Shown piece by piece: positions 1 through 6,609 of a stretch of 8,824 nt of DNA. The notes under the pieces are model-generated. The model saw nothing but the letters and a program-made list of their open reading frames with translations. It did no database searches and had not been told where the DNA came from. The position numbers and the translations under genes are program-made. Where the stretch lies: NCBI GenBank assembly GCA_964567845.1, contig CAZMOG010000078.1:1-8824 (forward strand), in the 5' to 3' direction. Source of the stretch: RGIG9079 sp964567845. GTDB taxonomy: Bacteria > Bacteroidota > Bacteroidia > Bacteroidales > Marinifilaceae. Positions within the stretch are counted from its first letter, which is position 1, and each line of letters starts with the position of its first letter.

Positions 1-1911
1 CTCCTGATCCTCACTCATATCTATTCTGGTCATAAGGCTCTCATCGTCGAAAAGGAACTCAGCCAACGCCTTTGCCAACTCGGTCTTTCCTACTCCGGTG
101 GTTCCCAAGAAGATAAACGACCCTATCGGACGTTTTGCATCTTGCAGACCGGCACGATTTCTGCGTACCGCATCGGCAAGGGCAGCAATTGCCATATCCT
201 GACCAACTACTCTTTTGTGTAACTCCGCTTCAAGGTTCAAAAGCTTTGCACGCTCGCTCTGCATCATTCTGCTCACAGGAATTCCGGTCCATTTCGAAAC
301 CACTGCAGCAATATCATCGCTTGTAATCTCCTCGCGAATAAGCGATGAGCCACTCTTGGTCTCGGCAAGCTTTGCCTTTACCTGTTCAATATGCAGCTCC
401 GCCTCCTTAATCTTTCCATAACGAAGCTCCGCAACCTTACCATAATCTCCCTCGCGCTCGGCACGGTTGGCCTGAAACTTATACTCCTCAATGGCATCCT
501 TGCTCTTCTGAATCTCATCGATTAGGGAACGCTCCGACTCCCACTGGGCACGCAACTTGGTGCGCTCCTCGTTCAAATCTGCCAACTCTCGCTTCAAAGC
601 CTCTAAACGCTTACTCTCGGGCTCACGCTTTAAAGCCTCCTTCTCAATCTCAAGCTGCTTGATTCTGCGCTCCAACTCATCAATCTCCTCGGGCACCGAA
701 TTCATCTCCAAACGGAGCTTTGCTGCAGCCTCGTCCACCAAATCGATTGCCTTATCGGGCAGGAATCTATCGCTAATGTAGCGGTGCGACAACTCTACCG
801 AAGCAATAATTGCATCGTCGGTGATACGCACCTTGTGGTGATTTTCGTAACGCTCCTTCAAACCACGCATAATACTAATGGCACTCAACACATCGGGCTC
901 ATCGATTGTTACCTTTTGGAATCGACGCTCCAATGCCTTGTCCTGCTCAAAGTATTTCTGATACTCATTCAAAGTTGTAGCTCCAATTGCTCTTAAATCT
1001 CCACGGGCGAGGGCGGGTTTCAGAATATTTGCCGCATCCATTGCACCATTCGATTTACCTGCACCCACAAGGGTATGAATCTCATCGATAAACAGAATTA
1101 TCTCACCATCCGATTTCAAGACCTCGTTCACAACAGCCTTTAAACGCTCCTCAAATTCGCCCTGATACTTTGCACCGGCAATCAATGCTCCCATATCCAA
1201 CGAATAGATTGTTTTGGTGGCCAGATTCGATGGCACATCGCCATTCACAATACGCTGAGCCAACCCCTCGGCAATTGCGGTTTTACCGACTCCCGGCTCT
1301 CCAATCAATATCGGATTGTTCTTTGTACGGCGCGACAAAATCTGCAACACTCGGCGAATCTCATCATCACGCCCAATTACAGGATCAAGTTTCCCGTTTC
1401 TGGCACGCTCATTAAGATTTATGGCATATCTATTCAACGAATCATAGCTATCTTCGGCCGACTGCGAATTGACGGTCGAACCCTTCCTCAGCTCCAAAAC
1501 AGCCGCTTTGGTATCCTTTTCGGTAACTCCGTTATCCTTTAACAGACGAGCCGCCTGATCTTTACCGGCAACAATGGCCATAAAGATATGCTCCAACGAT
1601 ATATATTGGTCTCCCATTTCGCTCGCTAATTGCTGAGCTTTGGTCATAATGCGGTTACTATCCGACGATAGATATGGATTTCCACCCGAAACCTTCGGAT
1701 AGCTTGCAATAATTCCATCCAAAGCCGAAAGAACAGCTCCCCTATTTACACCCAACTTATTAAAGATGAAGTTCACAACATTTTCACCGTTCTGCACCAC
1801 ACCCTTTAACAAGTGTGCAGGCTCGATTACCTGCTGTCCGTTTCCCTGCGCAATCTGCACTGCACTCTGCAACGCCTCTTGCGACTTAATCGTGTAGTTG
1901 TTTGTATTCAT
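1..1911 (-). CDS. clpB: ATP-dependent chaperone ClpB (Hsp100 disaggregase), C-terminus cut by window edge
   Basis: ClpB is a cytoplasmic hexameric AAA+ machine that threads aggregated proteins through its pore together with the DnaK system. The frame is open from the ATG at 1911 to base 1, giving 637 residues of a usual ~860. In order I see the N-terminal Clp repeat domain (about residues 1-145), AAA+ domain 1 with Walker A GEPGVGKT at 204-211 and Walker B ILFIDEIHT (D276, E277), the charged coiled-coil middle domain (about 390-525), and the start of AAA+ domain 2 with Walker A GTTGVGKT at 603-610. The middle domain and spacing separate it from ClpA and ClpC. These positions lie within two residues of those in E. 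coli ClpB. The missing part holds Walker B, the sensors and the C-terminal domain of the second ATPase. It is divergent from the lipoprotein gene, across 188 bp. Residue 635 is Asp in DMSEDQE, where the family usually has Tyr or Phe. Confidence 0.96.
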   Translation of the reverse strand, partial: MNTNNYTIKSQEALQSAVQIAQGNGQQVIEPAHLLKGVVQNGENVVNFIFNKLGVNRGAVLSALDGIIASYPKVSGGNPYLSSDSNRIMTKAQQLASEMGDQYISLEHIFMAIVAGKDQAARLLKDNGVTEKDTKAAVLELRKGSTVNSQSAEDSYDSLNRYAINLNERARNGKLDPVIGRDDEIRRVLQILSRRTKNNPILIGEPGVGKTAIAEGLAQRIVNGDVPSNLATKTIYSLDMGALIAGAKYQGEFEERLKAVVNEVLKSDGEIILFIDEIHTLVGAGKSNGAMDAANILKPALARGDLRAIGATTLNEYQKYFEQDKALERRFQKVTIDEPDVLSAISIMRGLKERYENHHKVRITDDAIIASVELSHRYISDRFLPDKAIDLVDEAAAKLRLEMNSVPEEIDELERRIKQLEIEKEALKREPESKRLEALKRELADLNEERTKLRAQWESERSLIDEIQKSKDAIEEYKFQANRAEREGDYGKVAELRYGKIKEAELHIEQVKAKLAETKSGSSLIREEITSDDIAAVVSKWTGIPVSRMMQSERAKLLNLEAELHKRVVGQDMAIAALADAVRRNRAGLQDAKRPIGSFIFLGTTGVGKTELAKALAEFLFDDESLMTRIDMSEDQE

Positions 1912-1972
1912 AACAGTTTCTAATAATTGCTTTTATCTTATACGGAGCAAAGAGCGTTCCATACAACCCTTT

Positions 1973-1989
1973 AATGTCATTTTGACATT
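1973..1989. promoter_or_regulatory. Inverted repeat upstream of clpB, candidate operator
   Basis: AATGTCA-TTT-TGACATT is a perfect 7-bp inverted repeat with a 3-bp spacer, 62 bp upstream of the clpB start. A further TGTCA half-site follows at 2004-2008, so TGTCATTTT occurs twice, 29 bp apart. It is not the CIRCE element bound by HrcA. A repressor or activator site controlling the heat-shock gene clpB is an inference from position and symmetry only. No convincing TAnnTTTG box was found on the clpB side. Confidence 0.4.
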
Positions 1990-2057
1990 TATTCGGACTT
2001 TTTGTCATTTTTAACAAATATTATGTATAAAACCGCTCCGTATCTACATTTTTACTC

Positions 2058-2065
2058 TACTTTTG
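2058..2065 (+). promoter_or_regulatory. Bacteroidetes -7 promoter box for the propeller lipoprotein gene
   Basis: TACTTTTG matches the Bacteroides consensus TAnnTTTG and lies 34 bp before the ATG at 2100, giving a short A-rich leader of about 30 nt. No TTTG is seen at the usual 19-21 bp upstream, so only half of the promoter is supported. Confidence 0.5.
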
Positions 2066-2099
2066 CAAAAAAAAGATTATTTAAAAATCAACTGAAATC

Positions 2100-3257
2100 A
2101 TGAAACTTAAAAACCTCATCATAACAATATTTGCAACCATTGCAATTGCCTGTACTCCTAAAACTCCGGGAGCCATTCAAATAGATTTGTCGAAAGCCGA
2201 CAATGTTACCCTTGATGAGTTGGGATTAAAGGCAGAGATGCAACTTTTGAAGTTTCCAAATGACTCAGAGTTTATAGGTACAATAGACAAAATTGATATT
2301 TCAGACAAGTATATCCACGCTATAGAGAGGGAGTCACAGAACATATTTCAATTTGACCGCAACACCGGAGAGTTTATAAGAAAGATAGATAAGACCGGAC
2401 GTGCCGGCGATGAATATCTGTATATTACCGATATAAGGTTTCGCAATGACAAGTTATACGTATCCGACCCAAACCAGGACAAAGTCATTGTCTATGATCA
2501 AGAGTTGAAGCATATCGAAAATATACCCGGCAGAATTCCCATTCTCAACTTCATTAGTGACGATCATCTGTTAATTCACGCAGCTCCATTCAACATTGGC
2601 GATGCCGAGTTTATTAAAACAAACCTTCAGAACGATACTATCAGCAAATGGTGCATACGCACTGTACCGAATAATAAGAATATTCCGATTGTACAACCTA
2701 CGTCACAAAAGAGAGCATTTACCTATAACAACGAACTATACTTATCGCCTATATACTCACGGGAGCTATTCAAAGTTGTCAATGATACTCTTTCAAAATT
2801 TTTGGAATTTGACTTTGGGAGCGATAATATGCCTGAAAGATTAAAATACGAATTTGTCTCTAAAATATATGAGTCTCCCGCAGCGCTACCCAAAGATATT
2901 TACTGCGTAGGTGATTTGCTAATATTCACAGTAGAGATGGGCTCTATTACAAGCCCGATTACTGCATCGGAAGATTATTACCAGATTTCCATAAACGAAG
3001 AATATAGAGGTGAGAAAAAGAGTGTCTATATAATCACCTATAATTTTAGGAGTGGCAAGGTCAATTATGGAAGAATTACCCCTACCGCAGGTATAGAATT
3101 CTCACCCGCCACAAATGCCAACTCAAACACTATGATGCAAATTCACAGCATTATTGAACCCGACATTGAACCGTATCGCCCATATTTAACAAATATCGCC
3201 ACCTCTGACAAACTCCAAGAGGGCGACATAATCCTTGTCTATTACACCGCAAAATAA
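2100..3257 (+). CDS. Six-bladed beta-propeller lipoprotein (DUF5128-like)
   Basis: A 385-aa envelope lipoprotein of the six-bladed propeller type that Bacteroidales encode in many copies; the substrate or partner is not known. The N-terminus has a basic start (MKLK), a hydrophobic stretch and a lipobox-like AIAC, so Cys18 is the probable lipidated residue. TPKTPG after the cysteine lacks the acidic run of the Bacteroidetes surface-export signal, so a periplasm-facing position is more likely. A propeller signature runs from about residue 81: NIFQFD, then GRAGDEY (100-106, the GRGPGEY-like turn of this family), then DKLYVSDPNQDKVIVYD. The length fits a full family member. It has its own promoter-like box and no SusC/SusD partner here. 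Its stop codon abuts the stop of the convergent toxin gene, leaving no room for a terminator. Family assignment is by motif recognition; function is unknown. Confidence 0.8.
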   Translation: MKLKNLIITIFATIAIACTPKTPGAIQIDLSKADNVTLDELGLKAEMQLLKFPNDSEFIGTIDKIDISDKYIHAIERESQNIFQFDRNTGEFIRKIDKTGRAGDEYLYITDIRFRNDKLYVSDPNQDKVIVYDQELKHIENIPGRIPILNFISDDHLLIHAAPFNIGDAEFIKTNLQNDTISKWCIRTVPNNKNIPIVQPTSQKRAFTYNNELYLSPIYSRELFKVVNDTLSKFLEFDFGSDNMPERLKYEFVSKIYESPAALPKDIYCVGDLLIFTVEMGSITSPITASEDYYQISINEEYRGEKKSVYIITYNFRSGKVNYGRITPTAGIEFSPATNANSNTMMQIHSIIEPDIEPYRPYLTNIATSDKLQEGDIILVYYTAK

Positions 3258-3674
3258 TTAGCTCTCCTCCAACAATTTAACCATATCTATTGGAGATATT
3301 ACAAAACTCTTTTGAGGAAAATGTTTTAAGTTCCCTGCAACAAGATACGACCCCTCTTTTGACAGAGAAACCTCGTAGAAAACAATGTCTTTAGGATCTG
3401 AAAACAATTCATCTATAACTGTAGTTCTATCTAGATATAAGCCATCGTTAACGATTGCCTTTAATACCGAATCTACCAACTCTTCACTAAATGAAAACTT
3501 CTTACGCAAAAGCACATCTCTGTATTCCGAGATAATTTCATCATTATACAAAGGCACAATCTTTCCTTCAATCACTCCCTTCAATACCTTTGTGGGATTT
3601 GACATTCGCAACACACCGAGTAGAGCAGAAACTATAACATTCGTATCTATTACTACATAATACTTATTTTGCAT
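3258..3674 (-). CDS. PIN-domain toxin (putative TA toxin component, COG1569-like)
   Basis: A 138-aa PIN-domain protein, probably a metal-dependent ribonuclease toxin in the cytoplasm. PIN acidic residues are visible: D10 in VVIDTNVIVSALLG, E50 in ISEYRDVLLRKKF, and D93/D96 in SDPKDIVFYE. The C-terminal AGNLKHFP is typical of the family in which TGNxKHFP replaces the usual TGDxDF. I chose ATG 3674 over the in-frame ATG at 3698 because AAGGAGG lies 6 nt before it and because it begins where homology begins; the longer form would be 146 aa. The start overlaps the end of the antitoxin gene by 11 nt, which implies one mRNA and coupled translation. Its stop directly touches the stop of the convergent lipoprotein gene. 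The RNA target cannot be read from sequence. Confidence 0.85.
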   Translation of the reverse strand: MQNKYYVVIDTNVIVSALLGVLRMSNPTKVLKGVIEGKIVPLYNDEIISEYRDVLLRKKFSFSEELVDSVLKAIVNDGLYLDRTTVIDELFSDPKDIVFYEVSLSKEGSYLVAGNLKHFPQKSFVISPIDMVKLLEES

Positions 3675-3957
3675 CACGAACCTCCTTGATGATTGCATTT
3701 ATCTCCTCAAGCGACATATCCTGAATTCCTACCTCCTCTGCTTGCTTTCCAAGACTCATAATCGCATCCCAAGCTTTTGCATTAATCTCCTCCTTATTTA
3801 CCGCTTTAATCTCAAAAGGAATCTTACGCTCACGAACTACTGTTTTCATGAAAACAGTAATCGCTGCAGTTGTTGTAAAACCAAATTCCTCACAAAGTAA
3901 ATCAAAATTCTTTTTTAAAGAATTATCCACTCTCAATGTTATAGATGTCTGTGCCAT
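3664..3957 (-). CDS. RelB/DinJ-family antitoxin
   Basis: A 97-aa type II antitoxin. The N-terminal half (MAQTSITLRVD, LKKNFDLLCEEFGF, AAITVFMKTVVRERKIPFE) is a ribbon-helix-helix DNA-binding domain of the RelB/DinJ type: a beta strand near residues 4-10 followed by two helices to about 41. The C-terminal half (MSLEEINAIIKEVRDAK) is the usual toxin-wrapping tail. An ATG at 3999 would add 14 residues but lies upstream of the -7 box at 3977-3984, so the transcript should not contain it; 3957 is the better start. Its last codons (KEVRDAK) also encode the Shine-Dalgarno site and start of the PIN toxin. It probably neutralises the toxin and represses its own promoter at the palindromes just upstream. 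DinJ usually partners YafQ/RelE-fold toxins, so the PIN partner is of note. Confidence 0.87.
   Translation of the reverse strand: MAQTSITLRVDNSLKKNFDLLCEEFGFTTTAAITVFMKTVVRERKIPFEIKAVNKEEINAKAWDAIMSLGKQAEEVGIQDMSLEEINAIIKEVRDAK
3680..3687 (-). promoter_or_regulatory. Strong Shine-Dalgarno site for the PIN toxin, inside the antitoxin gene
   Basis: On the minus strand AAGGAGGT precedes ATG 3674, with 6 nt between GGAGG and ATG. It is made by the antitoxin codons for Lys-Glu-Val. Such a match is uncommon in Bacteroidetes, whose starts rarely use Shine-Dalgarno pairing, and it decides the toxin start. Confidence 0.65.
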
Positions 3958-3976
3958 ATCACAATTATTTTTCTTG

Positions 3977-4007
3977 CAAATATAATACATTATACACACA
4001 ATGCAAA
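3977..4007 (-). promoter_or_regulatory. Promoter of the toxin-antitoxin operon
   Basis: On the minus strand TTTG (4007-4004), a 19-bp spacer and TATATTTG (3984-3977) match the Bacteroides -33/-7 consensus TTTG-N19-TAnnTTTG exactly. The -7 box ends 19 bp before the antitoxin ATG at 3957, giving a very short leader. Confidence 0.72.
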
Positions 4008-4037
4008 CACATTGTACACATTTATTAATGCATTATA
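3983..4037. promoter_or_regulatory. Palindrome cluster, candidate autoregulatory operator of the TA operon
   Basis: Three symmetric sites lie close together: TAATACATTA (3983-3992, one mismatch from a palindrome), ACAATG-N6-CATTGT (3998-4015, perfect arms) and TAATGCATTA (4026-4035, perfect). The -33 TTTG lies in the 6-bp spacer of the middle site, and the first site overlaps the edge of the -7 box. TAATACATTATA and TAATGCATTATA are near-identical 12-mers starting 43 bp apart, about four helical turns. Binding by the RelB/DinJ-type antitoxin is inferred from family habit. Confidence 0.5.
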
Positions 4038-4105
4038 AATACAAATCTTTAGTCCTATACAAATACGAACAATTCAATATAAATGTTTACTCTCCACAAA
4101 ATAGA

Positions 4106-4143
4106 AGCAGGCGTGTAACTCAAATAAAGGTTACGCGCCTACT
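4106..4143 (-). terminator. Stem-loop terminator downstream of the S9 peptidase gene
   Basis: A 14-bp stem (AGTAGGCGCGTAAC with GTTACACGCCTGCT on the minus strand; 12 Watson-Crick pairs, one G-U, one C-A mismatch) closes a 10-nt loop, starting 28 nt after the peptidase stop. TTCTATTTTG follows on the minus strand and TTATTATATC on the plus strand, so it could act in both directions. The T-tracts are interrupted, so efficiency is uncertain. Confidence 0.65.
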
Positions 4144-4171
4144 TTATTATATCAAGAGGTTTTTCTCAATA

Positions 4172-6385
4172 TTACAACTTCTCCTTCCAGAATTTCAACA
4201 TGCTCTTACGTAAGTGGTAAGTAGTGTTGGCACGCTCAGAAATTGAGTGCGAACGCATTGGATAGCTTATCTGGTAGAAGGTCTTACCCAAACGGATAAG
4301 TTCGTTTGCCATAAGCTCCATGTTCTGATAGTGAACGTTATCATCGCCTGTTCCGTGAATCATAAGCAACTCTCCCTGCAATCCAGCCGCATGGCTGATA
4401 GGAGAACCCTTCTTATAACCCTCGGGATTATTCTGCGGAGTATTCATATAACGCTCCTGATAGATATTATCGTATGTTCTTTGGTCGGCAACAAAGGCAA
4501 TTGCAATTCCTGCCTTGAACACCTCTGGATAACGGAACATACAGTTCAAAGTCTGGCTACCGCCACCGCTCCACCCGTTAATTCCGATGCGAGTGCTATC
4601 CATATAGTTGTACTTACGGCACAAATCCATAATTCCACGTGCCTGATCCTCGGATGCAAATGTTCCAACCTCTCCGTAGATACACTTTCTCCACTCGCGT
4701 CCGCGAGGAGCATTAGCACCACGGTTCTCGATACTTACTACAATATATCCTTGATTTGCCTGTAGCTGATCCCAAAGGTAACCACCCTCCCAGGCATCGT
4801 TTACAGTTGCACTCGCAGGCTCACCATATACATATACAATTACAGGATACTTCTTTGTTGCATCGAAATTGCGAGGTTTGATAATCCACGCATCAAGCTC
4901 CAAATCTCCGCTCTTTGCCTTAACAAACTCCTTAGGATTCAATCCCAACTTGGCGTAGGCCTCTTTTGCGTACTCATTGGTCTCGACAACCTTTAAAGTT
5001 TTATGGTTAGGCAATGAAATCTGCTCTATATAGGTTGGAGTTGAGGCATTGCTATAGCTATGAACAGCCCACTTTCCGTTTGGCGAAATGTTATAGCTGT
5101 GCTGACCTGACTGATCTGCAGGAGTTACACGCTCTACCGAGCCATTGCCAAATAGTTTTGCCTTATACAAATATCTCTGTGTATAGTTATCGGGCGAGGC
5201 CATAAAGTAAATCACACCGCTCTTCATATCGGTTCCCTGGGCCGAGATAAAGTCGAAATCGCCCTTTGTAATTGGAACAATCTGCTTACCATCGCGGCTG
5301 ATTCTGTACAAATGACGCCATCCGCTACGCTCGCTCAACCATGTGAACCATGTATTGTTTTTCAACCACATTATATCATCGTTGGTATCCAACCAGGCAG
5401 CATCGGTATCGGTAAAGATATTCTTCGGTCGGTTATCTGCCAATGAAACTACCCAAATCTTATTGGTATTCTGCTCACGGTTCATCTGCTGGATAAACAG
5501 CTCATTGCTTCCCGGAATAAAATCCATGCGTGGAAGATAGTTGTTACGTGGATCTCCGGGGATTGGAACCCAGGTTATATTACCACCCTCGGCTGAAACA
5601 TAACCAATCTTTACTGCAGAGTTGGGAGTTCCTGCCTTTGGATATGGGAATTCTTGAATGGTTGCATAGATTGAATCTATGTTATTGATCATTGCAAATG
5701 TTCCGGTTCCCTCGGTATCGCTCTGCCAGAAGGCAACATACTTGCTATCGGGGCTCCAGCGAATACCATCGCGGCAACTGAACTCCTCCTCGTATGCCCA
5801 GTCAAAAGTTCCGTTTACAATTCGCTCATTGCCATCCTTTGTAAGTTGTGTACGAACCAACTTCAAACCATTACTCTCATCGATAGCCTCAACATAAACA
5901 TTGTTCTTTGATACGTATGCAATCTTCTTGCTATCGGGCGAGAATTTTGCAAACATCAACGATGACTCCGGCAAGCCCTCGCCCACCTGTACACACTCAC
6001 CTGTCTTAACGTTCAAATACCAGTAATCTCCACGGGTATCATAACGCCAAACACGCTTGGTATTTGTATAGATAAGAACTCGCTCTCCATCCTCGCTCCA
6101 AATTATATCACGAACCGCAAACTGAGTTCCTGTTTTGGGATTCTTCAACATTGAGGCCGGGATAAGCACGGTGCGCTGATCATTCGCCATGTTATACTTG
6201 GCAAGCTCAACTCCATTCTCTACTCTGTCATACTTGTAGTAGTGGTCTCCGTCGAACCAGCTCAATCCGCCACCTCCTCGGTTATGAAGCAAATTACCCC
6301 TGATCACATTTTCCAGGGTAAGCTCCTGTGCAAATGTTGCGACTCCCAAACAGAGCAGCAACAGAGAAACGATTGTCTTCTTCAT
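4172..6385 (-). CDS. Secreted S9 family dipeptidyl peptidase (DPP IV type)
   Basis: A 737-aa serine exopeptidase that should remove X-Pro or X-Ala dipeptides from peptide N-termini in the periplasm, feeding peptide use. A Sec signal peptide is clear (MKKTIVSLLLLCLGVATFA, cleavage likely before Q20); Cys12 lacks a proper lipobox. The N-terminal DPP IV beta-propeller contains DWAYEEE (195-201), whose E200/E201 match the paired glutamates that hold the substrate amino group in DPP IV. The C-terminal alpha/beta-hydrolase domain (about 490-737) carries YVYGEP (Y520, oxyanion tyrosine position), nucleophile S606 in GWSGGG, D681 in GTGDDNVHYQN and H713 in MRSHSISE. The Ser-Asp and Asp-His spacings (75 and 32) closely match human DPP IV (78 and 32). 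Gly replaces the usual Tyr in GWSYGG. The gene appears to be transcribed alone, with a terminator-like hairpin after it and a 224-bp gap before it. DPP versus prolyl-tripeptidyl specificity is not settled by sequence. Confidence 0.93.
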   Translation of the reverse strand: MKKTIVSLLLLCLGVATFAQELTLENVIRGNLLHNRGGGGLSWFDGDHYYKYDRVENGVELAKYNMANDQRTVLIPASMLKNPKTGTQFAVRDIIWSEDGERVLIYTNTKRVWRYDTRGDYWYLNVKTGECVQVGEGLPESSLMFAKFSPDSKKIAYVSKNNVYVEAIDESNGLKLVRTQLTKDGNERIVNGTFDWAYEEEFSCRDGIRWSPDSKYVAFWQSDTEGTGTFAMINNIDSIYATIQEFPYPKAGTPNSAVKIGYVSAEGGNITWVPIPGDPRNNYLPRMDFIPGSNELFIQQMNREQNTNKIWVVSLADNRPKNIFTDTDAAWLDTNDDIMWLKNNTWFTWLSERSGWRHLYRISRDGKQIVPITKGDFDFISAQGTDMKSGVIYFMASPDNYTQRYLYKAKLFGNGSVERVTPADQSGQHSYNISPNGKWAVHSYSNASTPTYIEQISLPNHKTLKVVETNEYAKEAYAKLGLNPKEFVKAKSGDLELDAWIIKPRNFDATKKYPVIVYVYGEPASATVNDAWEGGYLWDQLQANQGYIVVSIENRGANAPRGREWRKCIYGEVGTFASEDQARGIMDLCRKYNYMDSTRIGINGWSGGGSQTLNCMFRYPEVFKAGIAIAFVADQRTYDNIYQERYMNTPQNNPEGYKKGSPISHAAGLQGELLMIHGTGDDNVHYQNMELMANELIRLGKTFYQISYPMRSHSISERANTTYHLRKSMLKFWKEKL

Positions 6386-6469
6386 AGGATTTGTTATCTT
6401 AGTTGTTTGTATTTTTAGAATCTGTCTAAATTTTATTATTCATTCATTTTCTTACACTGCTTACAATGG

Positions 6470-6591
6470 TTTCGGCTTCTTTGAGAATCTTTTTGGTCTA
6501 TATTTTACTTCCTATCTTGGCAATATGTTATATTGCCTTCGCTACGAAGCAAAATCTATCCTCAAAAATTTTTCTCAAAATAATCTCGAAA
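6470..6591. repeat. Large imperfect palindrome (MITE-like or structured-RNA element) between metY and the S9 gene
   Basis: The region folds around 6528. The perfect core is GGCAATAT-GTT-ATATTGCC (6519-6537). Moving outward, the arms share ACTTC/GAAGC and TTTT/AAAA blocks (6504-6511 with 6546-6554), TTTTTG (6490-6495) with CAAAAA (6563-6568), TTTGAGAA (6480-6487) with TTCTCAAA (6572-6579), and TTTCG (6470-6474) with CGAAA (6587-6591). A competing hairpin, CTTCG-CTA-CGAAG (6537-6549), shares bases with the core. It starts about 18 nt after the metY stop. No uninterrupted T-tract follows on either strand, so it is not a classical terminator. It could be a non-autonomous mobile repeat, an mRNA processing or stability element, or part of the S9 leader. 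Confidence 0.6.
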
Positions 6592-6609
6592 TAAACTTTA
6601 AACAGCTTC

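Noticed and set aside
3958..3999. N-terminal extension of the antitoxin from ATG 3999
   Set aside because: The added stretch (MCIMYYICKKNNCD) overlaps the TATATTTG -7 box and adds residues outside the family fold; ATG 3957 fits better.
4001..4213. Plus-strand open frame of 70 aa between the TA operon and the S9 gene
   Set aside because: It runs through the terminator-like hairpin into the 3' end of the S9 gene and shows no protein-like pattern.
4247..4765. Plus-strand open frame of 172 aa antisense to the S9 catalytic domain
   Set aside because: It lies opposite the conserved Ser-Asp-His region, has no domain, and has no promoter-like box before it.
6414..6430. TTTAGA-N5-TCTAAA inverted repeat upstream of the S9 gene
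   Set aside because: Only six AT-rich pairs with no extension and no promoter box beside it; chance is likely.
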